Shown here: one piece after another, positions 17,601-26,523 of the stretch | Layout: the number at the start of each line of letters is the position of its first letter | Numbering within the stretch: position 1 is the stretch's first letter | NCBI GenBank assembly: GCA_046726235.1 | Contig: JBKPAD010000002.1 | Span: 248,001 to 312,000, forward strand | Direction: 5' to 3' | Origin: Nitricoxidireducens sp046726235 | GTDB taxonomy: Bacteria > Pseudomonadota > Gammaproteobacteria > Burkholderiales > Rhodocyclaceae | DNA: 64,000 bases | Translations under genes and position numbers: made by a program | Notes under the pieces: model-generated | Told to the model about the DNA's origin: nothing | What the model saw: only the letters and a program-made list of their open reading frames with translations | Database searches by the model: none

Positions 17601-19490
17601 ATGGTCGCACCAGCCATGAACCTGCAAACCAAGATTGCCGCGTTCTTCGGAGTCCTCGCCGTCGGTCTCGTCATCGCGGTGCTCGCCATCGGACTGTTTT
17701 CCTTCCGCCAGTACTCGATCGCCACCGCGACCGAGCACGTGCGCACCTCGGCGGAAATCCTGCGCGTAAGCCTCACCGAGGCGATGATCAACGGCGTCAT
17801 CAACAAGCGTGAAGGCCTGCTGACCCGCCTGATGGAAGTGCAGGGCTTGAAGTCGGTGCGCGTAATTCGAGGCCCGCAGGTCGAGCAGCAGTTCGGCAAG
17901 GGCCTGTCGCGCGAGCAGCCGAGCGACGAGATCGAGCGCCGCGTGCTGGCCGGCGGCCAGCCGGAGTTCGACCTCATCGAGGGCGACGACGTCACCTTCC
18001 GCGGCACGATTCCGTTCGTGGCGACGAACCGCGGCAGCCCGAACTGCCTGATGTGCCACCACGTCGCCGAAGGCACGACGCTCGGCGCCGTGACCATCAC
18101 CATGTCCATCGAGCACCTGAAGCGCAAGGCGCTGCTGACGCTCGGCCTGATGATCGCCGCCGTCATGCTGTTCTCGCTCGCCACCTTCCTGCTGCTGCGA
18201 CGCCTGACCTACCCCATCGTGGAGACCGCCACCAACGTCGAGAAGGCCGTGCATCGCGCGCTGGAAGGCGACTTCAAGAGCCAGGTGGTCGTCCGCACCC
18301 AGGACGAGATCGGCGACATCGCCGGCGAGATGAACCGCCTGCTGGCCCACCTCGACGACGGCCTCAACCGCATCGGCCGCATGGTGGCGCAACTCACCAA
18401 CCATGCCCCGACCGCCAGCCACGGCAACCTGCTGAAGTCGACCATCGAGATGGTCGAGACGCTCACCGCTGCCGCGCACTTCAAGCAGGCGATCGAGGAG
18501 GACGAGACCAAGGCCGAGATCTACACGCGCCTGTCGGCCGCGATCGACACGCTGTTCGGCGTGCGCCACTATTCGATCTACGAGGTCCTGCCGGTACACA
18601 ACCAGATGATGCCGGTCATCGTCGACGGCCAGTCGCAGGGCGCCTGCCGCTGGTGCGATCCGCAGATCCTGATCCGCAACGAAACCTGCCGCGCGCGCCG
18701 CACCGGCCACCTTGTCAACGCCATCGCGACGCCCGACATCTGTTTCGCCTTCCGGCCGCCGGAGGGCCAGCCCGGCTACAAGCACATCTGCTTCCCGATC
18801 ATCCAGTCGGGCAGCGTGGCCAGTGTGCTGCAGCTCGTCGCGCCGCCCGAGGAGCACGAGCGCATCGACGGCCTCGTGCCCTACGTCAGCGTGTATCTGC
18901 GCGAGGCGGCGCCCGTGCTCGAGGCCAAGCGCCTGACCGAAACGCTGCGCGAGTCGAACCTGCGCGACCCGATGACCGGCCTGCACAACCGTCGCTTCCT
19001 CGAGGAATCCGTCGACACCCTGATCGCGCAGGCGCAGCGGCACAAGAAGCCGATGGCCTTCATGATGCTGGACCTCGACTACTTCAAGATGGTCAACGAC
19101 ACCTACGGCCACGATGCCGGCGACGCCGTTCTGAAGGCGCTCGCCAAGGTGCTGTCGCAGTCCGTGCGCAGTTCCGACTACGTGATCCGCTACGGCGGCG
19201 AGGAGTTCCTGATCCTGCTGCAGGAGACCGACGCCGCCACGGCGGTCGACGTCGCCGAGAAGATCCGCGCCGCTGTGGAAGAGCTCAAGGTCCAGGTCTC
19301 GGGCGGCCTGCTGCAGAAGACGATCTCGATCGGCATCTCCGGCTACCCCGACGACAGCGACACCTTCTGGCAGGCCGTGAAGTTCGCCGACGTGGCGCTG
19401 TACCACGCCAAGGACACCGGCCGTAACCGCGTCGTCCGCTTCAGCAAGGTTCTCTGGGAAGGCAGCGGCGAGAAGAACAAGGACTACTGA
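17601..19490 (+). CDS. Diguanylate cyclase with periplasmic c-type haem motif sensor
   Basis: This 629-residue membrane sensor synthesises cyclic di-GMP. One helix near residues 12-35 leads to a periplasmic region ending in CLMCHH (Cys149, Cys152, His153), a CxxCH haem c attachment motif just before the second helix at about 178-200. A HAMP segment follows, then a cysteine-rich GAF-like region (CRWCDP, ETCRARR, ICFAF, HICFP) and a C-terminal GGDEF domain with active-site GGEEF near residue 530. RSSD just upstream matches the inhibitory I-site. The architecture resembles DUF3365/Tll0287-type haem sensors, so redox, NO or oxygen sensing is inferred. Its end overlaps the convergent ABC ATPase by seven bases. 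Confidence 0.88.
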   Translation: MVAPAMNLQTKIAAFFGVLAVGLVIAVLAIGLFSFRQYSIATATEHVRTSAEILRVSLTEAMINGVINKREGLLTRLMEVQGLKSVRVIRGPQVEQQFGKGLSREQPSDEIERRVLAGGQPEFDLIEGDDVTFRGTIPFVATNRGSPNCLMCHHVAEGTTLGAVTITMSIEHLKRKALLTLGLMIAAVMLFSLATFLLLRRLTYPIVETATNVEKAVHRALEGDFKSQVVVRTQDEIGDIAGEMNRLLAHLDDGLNRIGRMVAQLTNHAPTASHGNLLKSTIEMVETLTAAAHFKQAIEEDETKAEIYTRLSAAIDTLFGVRHYSIYEVLPVHNQMMPVIVDGQSQGACRWCDPQILIRNETCRARRTGHLVNAIATPDICFAFRPPEGQPGYKHICFPIIQSGSVASVLQLVAPPEEHERIDGLVPYVSVYLREAAPVLEAKRLTETLRESNLRDPMTGLHNRRFLEESVDTLIAQAQRHKKPMAFMMLDLDYFKMVNDTYGHDAGDAVLKALAKVLSQSVRSSDYVIRYGGEEFLILLQETDAATAVDVAEKIRAAVEELKVQVSGGLLQKTISIGISGYPDDSDTFWQAVKFADVALYHAKDTGRNRVVRFSKVLWEGSGEKNKDY

Positions 19491-21268
19491 GAGTCCGCCA
19501 GCGCGCGGCCGCCCGCCAGCCGCGCCGCCGACAGCTCGTCGGCATGCCAGCAATGCAGCACGTGGGTCGCGGAGAGCGCTGACGCGCCCGGATAGGTCTT
19601 GCGGCAGAGGTCCGTCGCGCGCGGGCAACGCGGATGAAAGTGGCAGCCCGAGGGCGGATTGGCCGGCGACGGCGGATCGCCGGCGACCAGCACTCTTTCC
19701 CCTGCTTCGCCGTCGATGCGCGGCACCGCCGCCAGCAGCGCCTGCGTGTAGGGATGGCGCGCGCCGCGCAGCACCTCTTCCGCCGTGCCGCGCTCGACGA
19801 TGCGGCCGAGGTACATGACCGCCACCTCATCGGCGAGGAAATCGACCACCGCGATGTTGTGCGTGATGAACAGGTAGGCGAGCCCGAAGCTCTTCTGCAG
19901 CTCCGTCAGCAGCTTGAGGATCTGCGCCTGCACCGAGACGTCGAGCGCGCTGGTCGGCTCGTCGAGGATCAGCACCTGCGGCGACACGGCGAGCGCGCGC
20001 GCGATGGCGATGCGCTGGCGCTGTCCGCCCGAGAACTCGTGCGGATAGCGGCCTGCCATCTCGGGCGCGAGGCCCACCTGCGTCATCAGCTCGGCGATGC
20101 GCACCGCATGGTCGCCGGGAATGCCCAGCGCGCGCATGCCCTCGGCGATGATCTCGCCGATGCGCAGACGCGGGTTGAGCGAGCCGAAGGGATCCTGAAA
20201 CACCATCTGCATCTTCGAGCGCGCCGCCGCCATGCCGGCATCGTCGAGCGCCTTGCCGTCAAAACGGACGCGGCCGTCCGTGGGCGCAACGAGGCGCAGC
20301 ATCGCCTTGCCCGCCGTCGTCTTGCCACAGCCCGACTCGCCGACCAGCGCCAGCGTGTGGCCGGCGGGCAAGGACAGCGAAACGCCGTCGACCGCGCGCA
20401 CATGGCCGACGGTTCGCTGCAGCAGCCCGCGACAGATCGGGAAATGCACCCTGAGATCGGCGACCTCGAGCAGCGGCTGCGCGGGCGCCGCCTTCACCTC
20501 CGGCTTGGGCAGGTTCTCGGGCAGTGCGGCGAACAGGCGCTGCGAATACGGGTGCTGCGGCGCGCGGAAGAAGTCGGCGCGCGCGGCGACCTCGACGATC
20601 CTGCCCGCGTTCATCACCGCGACATGGTCCGCCATGCGCGCGGCGACGCCGAGGTCGTGGGTGATCAGCAGCATCGCCATGCCGCGGCGCTGCTGCAGGT
20701 CGCGCAACAGGTCGAGCACCTGCGCCTGGATGGTCACGTCCAGCGCCGTCGTCGGCTCGTCGGCGATCAGCAGTTGCGGGTCGCCGGCCAGCGCCATGGC
20801 GATCATCACGCGCTGCTTCATGCCGCCCGACATCTGAAACGGATACTCGCGCAGCCGCCGCGCCGGGTCGGGGATGCCGACGCTCTTCAGCAGCTCGAGC
20901 GCGCGTTCCGGGTCGGCCGCGCCGCGCAGCGCGAGCGCCTCCTCGATCTGGCGGCCGACGGTCATCACCGGGTTCAGGCTGGTCGCCGGCTCCTGGAAGA
21001 TCATCGACATGCCGCCGCCGCGAACGTCGCGCATCTGGGTTTCGGGCAGGGACAAGAGGTCGCGTCCGCCGAGCGCTACGCTGCCGCCGGCGACGCGCGC
21101 GACGTTCGGCAGCAGGCGCATCAGCGCCAGCGCCGTCATCGACTTGCCGCAACCCGACTCGCCCAGCAGCGCGAAGGTCTCACCCGGCGCGATGTCGAAG
21201 GAAATGCCGTCGACCGGTCTTGACGAACCGATCGTCACGGCGAGGTCGCGCACCGACAGCAGGCTCAT
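19484..21268 (-). CDS. yejF: Fused oligopeptide ABC transporter ATPase, YejF-like
   Basis: This protein of about 594 residues contains two ABC ATPase domains in tandem, as in YejF. The first has Walker A LLGESGCGKSMTA near residue 37 and signature QMSGGMKQRVMIA; the second has LVGESGCGKTTAG near residue 345 and signature EFSGGQRQRIAIA. Both Walker B strands are present (LLIADEPTTAL and VLILDEPTSAL). The C-terminal cysteine-rich segment CHFHPRCPRATDLCR is typical of Opp/Dpp ATPases. Its start overlaps the yejE stop. Peptide, microcin-C-like or other small cargo is possible. Confidence 0.92.
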   Translation of the reverse strand: MSLLSVRDLAVTIGSSRPVDGISFDIAPGETFALLGESGCGKSMTALALMRLLPNVARVAGGSVALGGRDLLSLPETQMRDVRGGGMSMIFQEPATSLNPVMTVGRQIEEALALRGAADPERALELLKSVGIPDPARRLREYPFQMSGGMKQRVMIAMALAGDPQLLIADEPTTALDVTIQAQVLDLLRDLQQRRGMAMLLITHDLGVAARMADHVAVMNAGRIVEVAARADFFRAPQHPYSQRLFAALPENLPKPEVKAAPAQPLLEVADLRVHFPICRGLLQRTVGHVRAVDGVSLSLPAGHTLALVGESGCGKTTAGKAMLRLVAPTDGRVRFDGKALDDAGMAAARSKMQMVFQDPFGSLNPRLRIGEIIAEGMRALGIPGDHAVRIAELMTQVGLAPEMAGRYPHEFSGGQRQRIAIARALAVSPQVLILDEPTSALDVSVQAQILKLLTELQKSFGLAYLFITHNIAVVDFLADEVAVMYLGRIVERGTAEEVLRGARHPYTQALLAAVPRIDGEAGERVLVAGDPPSPANPPSGCHFHPRCPRATDLCRKTYPGASALSATHVLHCWHADELSAARLAGGRALADSQ

Positions 21269-22620
21269 CGCGCGCCTCGCGGATCGAAGGCGTCGCGCAC
21301 GACGTCGGCGAACAGGTTGGCCGCCAGCACCAGCACGAACATGAAGCAGAAGGCCGCCGCCAGCGACCACCAGACCATCGGCTCGCGCGCCAGCTCGAGG
21401 CGCGCGGCGTTGATCATGGTGCCGAAGCTGACGGTGTTCGGATCGACGCCGATGCCGACGTAAGACAGCACCGCCTCGGCCAGCACCAGGCCGGAGAAGT
21501 CCATCACCAGCGCGATCATCACGATGTGCATGACGTTGGGCAGGATGTGGCGCAGCATGATCGACAGGCGCGAGACGCCGAAGGCCTGCGCCGCCTGCAC
21601 GTATTCCATCTCGCGCAGCTTGAGCGTCTCGCCGCGCAGCAGGCGGCAGAGGCCGGTCCAGCTGGTGACGCCGAGAATCGCGCACAGCGCCAGCAGGCGC
21701 GCGTCGGCGCGCTCCGCGGAGGTGGCGAACCACTCGGGATGGGTGTCGATGACCACCTGCATCATCAGCACCGCGGCGGCGATCAGCAGCACGCCGGGGA
21801 TCGAGTTGAGCGTCGTGTAGAGATACTGGATCGCGTCGTCCACCCAGCCGCCGACGTAGCCGGCGAGGATGCCGAGCAGCACCGCCGCCGGCAGCATGAT
21901 CAGGGTCGTCAGCGTGCCGATGAGGATGCCGGTGCGGATGCTCTTCAGCGCCAGGTAGAACACGTCCTGCCCGACCTTGTCGGTGCCGAACACGTGGTAG
22001 CCCTGCGCCAGCAGCAATGCCGGCCCGGCCAGCAGGAACACGCCGAGCAGCGTGGCGAGCGCCCCGTCCCAGGCGACGCGCGGATGGCGGCGGCGCAGCG
22101 GCAGCGCGGCGAGCAGCAGCAGCGCCCAGGCGGCGAGCCCGAGGCCGGCGCCCCGCAATGCCGTCCAGACGACGTCGGCGTCGCGCCGGTCGACCTCGTC
22201 CTTCAGGTGGGCACCGCCGTAACGCAGGCGCGGGAAGTCGCGGCCGAGCGCGGCGCCGTCGGCGTCCTCGACGGTCTCCTTGGCGAAGGAATGCGTCGCC
22301 AGCGGCGCCGAGTAGGTCTTCTCGGTGTTGGCCTTCAGCGGCAGCAGCAGCGCGTCGAAGGCGGACAGCACCTCGACCGCGTAGTTGTCCTGCTTGCCGG
22401 CCAGGCGCGGCCGGTAGTGCAGCGAATCGAGCACAGCGACCAGCAGGAAGACGGCGAGGATGGTCGCCGACGCCATGCCGACGCGGCTCGCCGCCACGCG
22501 CTGCCAGGCCGAGCGCAGGTGGTCCTGCGTGCGCGCCCACCAGATGCCGCCTGCGCTGACGAGGATCAGCGCGAAGAACAGCGCGTCCGACCAGAGCACG
22601 ACGGGCTTCAACGCGAGCAT
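21265..22620 (-). CDS. yejE: Peptide ABC transporter permease, YejE-like
   Basis: This permease of about 451 residues has a long N-terminal extension with a large periplasmic loop and a C-terminal permease domain from about residue 235. The loop sequence FGTDKVGQDVFYLALKSIRTG and the coupling motif EYVQAAQAFGVSRLSIMLRHILPN are typical of DppC/OppC/YejE. Start and stop both overlap neighbouring genes as ATGA, supporting a single mRNA. Confidence 0.92.
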   Translation of the reverse strand: MLALKPVVLWSDALFFALILVSAGGIWWARTQDHLRSAWQRVAASRVGMASATILAVFLLVAVLDSLHYRPRLAGKQDNYAVEVLSAFDALLLPLKANTEKTYSAPLATHSFAKETVEDADGAALGRDFPRLRYGGAHLKDEVDRRDADVVWTALRGAGLGLAAWALLLLAALPLRRRHPRVAWDGALATLLGVFLLAGPALLLAQGYHVFGTDKVGQDVFYLALKSIRTGILIGTLTTLIMLPAAVLLGILAGYVGGWVDDAIQYLYTTLNSIPGVLLIAAAVLMMQVVIDTHPEWFATSAERADARLLALCAILGVTSWTGLCRLLRGETLKLREMEYVQAAQAFGVSRLSIMLRHILPNVMHIVMIALVMDFSGLVLAEAVLSYVGIGVDPNTVSFGTMINAARLELAREPMVWWSLAAAFCFMFVLVLAANLFADVVRDAFDPRGAR

Positions 22621-23597
22621 CAGCCGAGCCTCACGCGCGGATCGACCAGGGTGTAGGAAAGATCGGTCAGCAGCAGGCCGACGATGTAGAGCCCCGAGCC
22701 GATGAACACCATCGCGCGCACCACGGCGAAGTCCTGCGCGTTGATGGCGTCGATCGTGTAGCTGCCGAGGCCGGGGATGCCGAAAAACGCTTCGATGACC
22801 AGGCTGCCCATGAACAGCGTCGGGATCACCACGACGACGCCGGTGAGGATCGGGATCAGCGCATTCCTCAGCACGTGGCCGAACAGCACCGCGCGCTCCG
22901 ACAGTCCCTTGGCGCGCGCCGTGCGCACGTAGTCCTTGCCCGTCTCCTCGAGGAAGATCGTGCGATACCAGCGCGCCGACGAACCGATGCCGCCGACGAT
23001 GCTGATAATGACCGGCAGGATGACGAACTTCGCCGCGTCGAGGCCCTCGGCGTAGCCGGAGATCGGCACCAGGTGCCAGACCTTGGACACCAGCCACTGG
23101 CCGCCGATGATGTAGAACAGGCCCGAGATCGACATCATCGCGACGCACAGCACGACGCCGGCGAAGTCGAGATAGGTGGCGCGGAAATACACCAGCAGCA
23201 GCGCGAACGACACCGTGACGAACAGACCGAGCACGAACACCGGCAACGCCACCGCCAGCGACGGCCCCATGCGCAGCCGGATCTCGCGCGCGATGTCGCG
23301 GCCGTCGTCGGCGCGGCCGAAGTCGAAGGCGAACATCTTTACCGACTTCTCGAAGAAAATGGTCTCGGTGACGGCCTTGGCCCCCTGCGCCTGCGCATTC
23401 CACAGCAGCGGCTTGTCGTAGCCGCGCTCGGCCTTCCATTTCTCGATGGCCTCGGGCGTCACGCGCTTGACGCCGAGCTGCATGCGCGCCATGTCGTCGG
23501 GCGTGTTGACGACGAAGAACAGCGCGAAGGTGATCAGGTTGACGCCGATCAGGATCGGGACCGCGTAGAGCAGGCGGCGGACGATGTAGGCGAACAT
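22620..23597 (-). CDS. yejB: Peptide ABC transporter permease, YejB-like
   Basis: This 325-residue DppB/OppB/YejB permease begins MFAYIVRRLLYAVPILIGVN, the usual first helix. The coupling motif DYVRTARAKGLSERAVLFGH near residue 220 and VIEAFFGIPGLGSYTIDAI are conserved. It is the first gene of the transporter unit. The periplasmic binding protein that normally precedes it is missing; the next gene upstream is on the other strand. Confidence 0.92.
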   Translation of the reverse strand: MFAYIVRRLLYAVPILIGVNLITFALFFVVNTPDDMARMQLGVKRVTPEAIEKWKAERGYDKPLLWNAQAQGAKAVTETIFFEKSVKMFAFDFGRADDGRDIAREIRLRMGPSLAVALPVFVLGLFVTVSFALLLVYFRATYLDFAGVVLCVAMMSISGLFYIIGGQWLVSKVWHLVPISGYAEGLDAAKFVILPVIISIVGGIGSSARWYRTIFLEETGKDYVRTARAKGLSERAVLFGHVLRNALIPILTGVVVVIPTLFMGSLVIEAFFGIPGLGSYTIDAINAQDFAVVRAMVFIGSGLYIVGLLLTDLSYTLVDPRVRLG

Positions 23598-23695
23598 CGC
23601 TCTAGTATATGTCGGCCTCCCGCACCGGGTCGGTTCCGGCCCGCTCTCGCGCCAACCTCACCATGGCGCTATGGATTTGGTGATATTGACGCGTC

Positions 23696-23962
23696 ATGGG
23701 TCGTAAGGCGATGATGGCAGCGTTCTCTCCGCGGCCCAAAACGATGCCATTCAGCGCCGAAATGTCCGCTTGTCCCTTCTGCGAGGCCGGGCATCCCCAC
23801 CTCGAAGAGACGGATGTGCGCAGCTGGGCGGTCGTCTGCGGCGGCTGCGGCACCATCGGTCCGGTCGGCAGGGACGAAGCGCAGGCCATCGACCGCTGGA
23901 ACCGGCGCCCGCTGCCGGGCGGCGCCTCGATCGCCGGCAAGGCAGTCGGCGGAACGCTGTAG
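23696..23962 (+). CDS. Lar-like small zinc-ribbon protein (restriction alleviation protein family)
   Basis: This protein of up to 88 residues carries CPFCEAGHPHLEE, then SWAVVCGGCGTIGPVGRDEAQAIDRWNRR. The two CxxC pairs and the GPxG...A...WNRR ending are the hallmark of Lar-like zinc ribbons, encoded by many phages and prophages. In Rac prophage Lar moderates type I restriction; whether this homologue does so is unknown. No phage genes surround it. The ATG at 23696 is the longest choice; internal ATGs near 23711 or 23746 are possible because no clear ribosome-binding site is seen. Confidence 0.7.
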   Translation: MGRKAMMAAFSPRPKTMPFSAEMSACPFCEAGHPHLEETDVRSWAVVCGGCGTIGPVGRDEAQAIDRWNRRPLPGGASIAGKAVGGTL

Positions 23963-24079
23963 GCGGCGGGAAATATCACCACACGTACTACGTTTGTACT
24001 ACCATCCCGGAGTAGGCCCAGTTGAAACGATTCCCGCGGCAGACGGGGACGTAGTGGCCATCGCACCGTGGAGATAAAT

Positions 24080-25786
24080 ATGGAGAAGCCCCGCCTGTCC
24101 CTCAAAGGCCGGCTGGTCGCCATGACCTTGCTGGTCATGAGCGCACTGCTGGTTCTGTTTGCCGTCGTCCTGTTCGGCAACCGCAGCGAATTGATGCACG
24201 CAAAACAGGAAAAAATCCGCAACCTGGTCGAATCCGCCCATGGCGTCGTCGCCTTCTTCGAGGGCGTCGAACGCGCCGGCCGCCTCTCGCGCGCCGATGC
24301 CCAGGCAGCCGCCATGACCGCGATCCGCGCCATGCGCTACGAGGGCACGGAGTACTTCTGGATCAACGACCTCGGCAAGCCGGTGCCGAAGATGGTCATG
24401 CACCCGACCGTGCCTGCACTCGACGGCAAGGTGCTCGACGCCGAACGCTTCAACAAGGCGATCTCGGCCCAGGAAGGCACCGATGGCAAGAAGGTCTCGC
24501 TCGACCGCAAGAACCTGTTCATCGCCTTCAACGACGTCGTCGACAAAGCCGGCCACGGCTACGTCGAATACCTGTGGCCCAAGCCGAAGGCGGGCGGCGG
24601 CGTCACTGACGAGCTGTTTCCCAAGCTCTCCTACGTCAAGAAATTCGAGGCCTGGGGCTGGGTGATCGGCTCGGGCGTCTATATCGACGACGTCGATCGC
24701 GCCTTCAAGGCCGGCGCCATTTCCTTCATGATCTGGGGCATCGTGCTCGGCGCCATCATCGTGGTGCCCATGCTGCTCCTGCACCGCTATCTCTCCAGGC
24801 TGCTCGGCGGCGAGCCGCAGCTGGCGGTCGAGGCGGCACGGCGCATCGCCGACGGGCAGCTCGGCGGCGAGATCGTTGCGGCGAGCGGCGACGACACCAG
24901 TCTGATGGCCGCCATGCGCCACATGCAGGACAGCCTGCGCTCGATGATCTCGGAAGTGACGAGCCAGGCCGCGCAGCTTTCGGGCAACGCGGAGATGATG
25001 ATGTACGCGGCCGAGACCATCTCGAGCCGCTCGCAATCACAGAGCGAGGCGGCGCAGGACATCGCCGCCGCGGTCGAGGAAATGTCGGCCAGCATCGACC
25101 AGATCGCGCAGAACGCGGGCGACGCCCATGGCATCGCCGCCGGTGCCGGTTCGCTGGCAGACGAGGGCGGCGCGGTGATCCAGGAGGCCAGCGGCGAGAT
25201 CCATCGCCTGTCGACGGCGGTGCAGAGTTCGTCGGCACAGATTCAGGAGCTCGAGCGCCACGCCAACGACATCACCTCGATCGTCAACACGATCAAGGAG
25301 ATCGCCGACCAGACCAACCTGCTGGCGCTGAACGCCGCCATCGAGGCCGCGCGCGCCGGCGAACAGGGCCGCGGCTTCGCCGTCGTCGCCGACGAGGTGC
25401 GCAAGCTCTCGGAGCGCACCAGCGCCTCCACCAGCGAGATCGCCAGCATGATCGCGCGCATCCAGTCCGGCACCCACGAGGCCGTCAACAGCATGACCGA
25501 GGGCGAGGCGCAGGCCACGCAGGGCGTCGCGCTGGCGTCGCGCGCCGGCGAGGCGATCGGCGAGATCCGCGACAGCGCCCAGCGCGTGACCGGCGTCGTC
25601 ACGGCGATCAGCGAGGCGATTCGCCAGCAGAGCGCCGCCAGCGCGGAGATATCGAGCCGCGTCGAGCGCATCGCGCAAATGACCGAGGAAGGCGCCGAGG
25701 AAGCGACGCGCACCCTCGACGCCGCGCGCGAGTTGCAGGACATGTCGCAGGTCCTGCATTCGTCGGTCAGCCGCTTCAGCCTCTGA
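24080..25786 (+). CDS. Methyl-accepting chemotaxis protein with Cache_2-type sensor
   Basis: This 568-residue chemoreceptor has membrane helices near residues 12-34 and 213-235, flanking a periplasmic Cache_2-type domain with EYFWINDLGKPVPKMVMHP. A HAMP segment and the signalling helix bundle follow, with the hairpin tip EIADQTNLLALNAAIEAARAGEQGRGFAVVADEVR split across residues about 410-444. GGAG at 24070-24073 sits six bases before the ATG at 24080, so I prefer it to the upstream in-frame GTG. The ligand is unknown. Confidence 0.93.
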   Translation: MEKPRLSLKGRLVAMTLLVMSALLVLFAVVLFGNRSELMHAKQEKIRNLVESAHGVVAFFEGVERAGRLSRADAQAAAMTAIRAMRYEGTEYFWINDLGKPVPKMVMHPTVPALDGKVLDAERFNKAISAQEGTDGKKVSLDRKNLFIAFNDVVDKAGHGYVEYLWPKPKAGGGVTDELFPKLSYVKKFEAWGWVIGSGVYIDDVDRAFKAGAISFMIWGIVLGAIIVVPMLLLHRYLSRLLGGEPQLAVEAARRIADGQLGGEIVAASGDDTSLMAAMRHMQDSLRSMISEVTSQAAQLSGNAEMMMYAAETISSRSQSQSEAAQDIAAAVEEMSASIDQIAQNAGDAHGIAAGAGSLADEGGAVIQEASGEIHRLSTAVQSSSAQIQELERHANDITSIVNTIKEIADQTNLLALNAAIEAARAGEQGRGFAVVADEVRKLSERTSASTSEIASMIARIQSGTHEAVNSMTEGEAQATQGVALASRAGEAIGEIRDSAQRVTGVVTAISEAIRQQSAASAEISSRVERIAQMTEEGAEEATRTLDAARELQDMSQVLHSSVSRFSL

Positions 25787-25807
25787 CCGGCGACGACGCT
25801 GGCGGGG

Positions 25808-26260
25808 TCAGGGGCCCTGCCAGCGCGCCGCAGCGCCTTCGTCGGACTCGCGCGCGTCCACCCAGCGCGCGCCTTCGGCGGTTTCTTCCTTCTTCCAGAA
25901 CGGCGCGCGCGTCTTCAGGTAGTCCATGACGAACTCGCAGGCGGCGAACGCGTCGCCGCGGTGCGCCGACGACACGCCGACGAACACGATACGGTCGCCC
26001 GGCAGCAGCCGGCCGACGCGATGGATCACGCGCACGCGCCGCAGGCTCCAGCGGCCGCACGCCTCGGCGACGATCTCCGCGAGCGCCTGCTCGGTCATGC
26101 CGGGGTAGTGCTCGAGCGTCATCGCATCGACGCCCTCGCCCTTGCCGCGCACCAGCCCGACGAAGCTGGCGACGGCGCCGGCGCCGTCGTCGTCCGCCGA
26201 CAGCGCCGCGATTTCGGCGCCGGTGTCGAAGTCGGCTTCCTGCACCGAAACCGGCGTCAT
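25808..26260 (-). CDS. moaE: Molybdopterin synthase catalytic subunit
   Basis: This 150-residue protein is the large subunit that inserts sulfur from MoaD thiocarboxylate into precursor Z to make molybdopterin. Family motifs include ASFVGLVRGKGEG, SAHRGDAFAACEFVMDYLK and the basic APFWKKEE segment carrying the active-site lysine. It follows moaD by one base and ends the reverse molybdenum cofactor operon, whose product is needed by molybdenum enzymes other than nitrogenase. Confidence 0.96.
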   Translation of the reverse strand: MTPVSVQEADFDTGAEIAALSADDDGAGAVASFVGLVRGKGEGVDAMTLEHYPGMTEQALAEIVAEACGRWSLRRVRVIHRVGRLLPGDRIVFVGVSSAHRGDAFAACEFVMDYLKTRAPFWKKEETAEGARWVDARESDEGAAARWQGP

Positions 26261-26261
26261 G

Positions 26262-26513
26262 TCAGCCCCCCGTCACCGGCGGGAAGAACGCGACTTCGTC
26301 GCCGTCCCTGACCGGCGCATCGGCGCCGACCATCTTCTGGTTCACGGCCGCACGCAGGCTCTTCGAGGTCGCGAACACTTGCCAGGCATCGCCGCGCGCA
26401 GCCAGGTGGGCGCGCAGCGCGCCGACGCTGCAGGGGTCCGACGGCAGGTCGAGCGACTCGCCTCCCGCATCGAGGTTCTCCCGCAGGCTGGCGAAGTAGA
26501 GCAGCTTGATCAT
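26262..26513 (-). CDS. moaD: Molybdopterin synthase sulfur carrier subunit
   Basis: This 83-residue ubiquitin-like protein begins MIKLLYFASLRENL and ends FFPPVTGG; the terminal Gly-Gly is the site of adenylation and thiocarboxylation. It sits between moeA and moaE in the same direction with short gaps (10 bases and one base). Confidence 0.95.
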   Translation of the reverse strand: MIKLLYFASLRENLDAGGESLDLPSDPCSVGALRAHLAARGDAWQVFATSKSLRAAVNQKMVGADAPVRDGDEVAFFPPVTGG

Positions 26514-26523
26514 GGCGGCTTCC

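Noticed and set aside
19634..21223. A 529-codon forward frame opposite yejF
   Set aside because: The reverse gene has both ABC ATPase domains intact; the forward frame has none.
23598..24079. Prophage remnant around the Lar-like gene
   Set aside because: No integrase, capsid, lysis gene or attachment repeat is present; only one short gene suggests phage origin.
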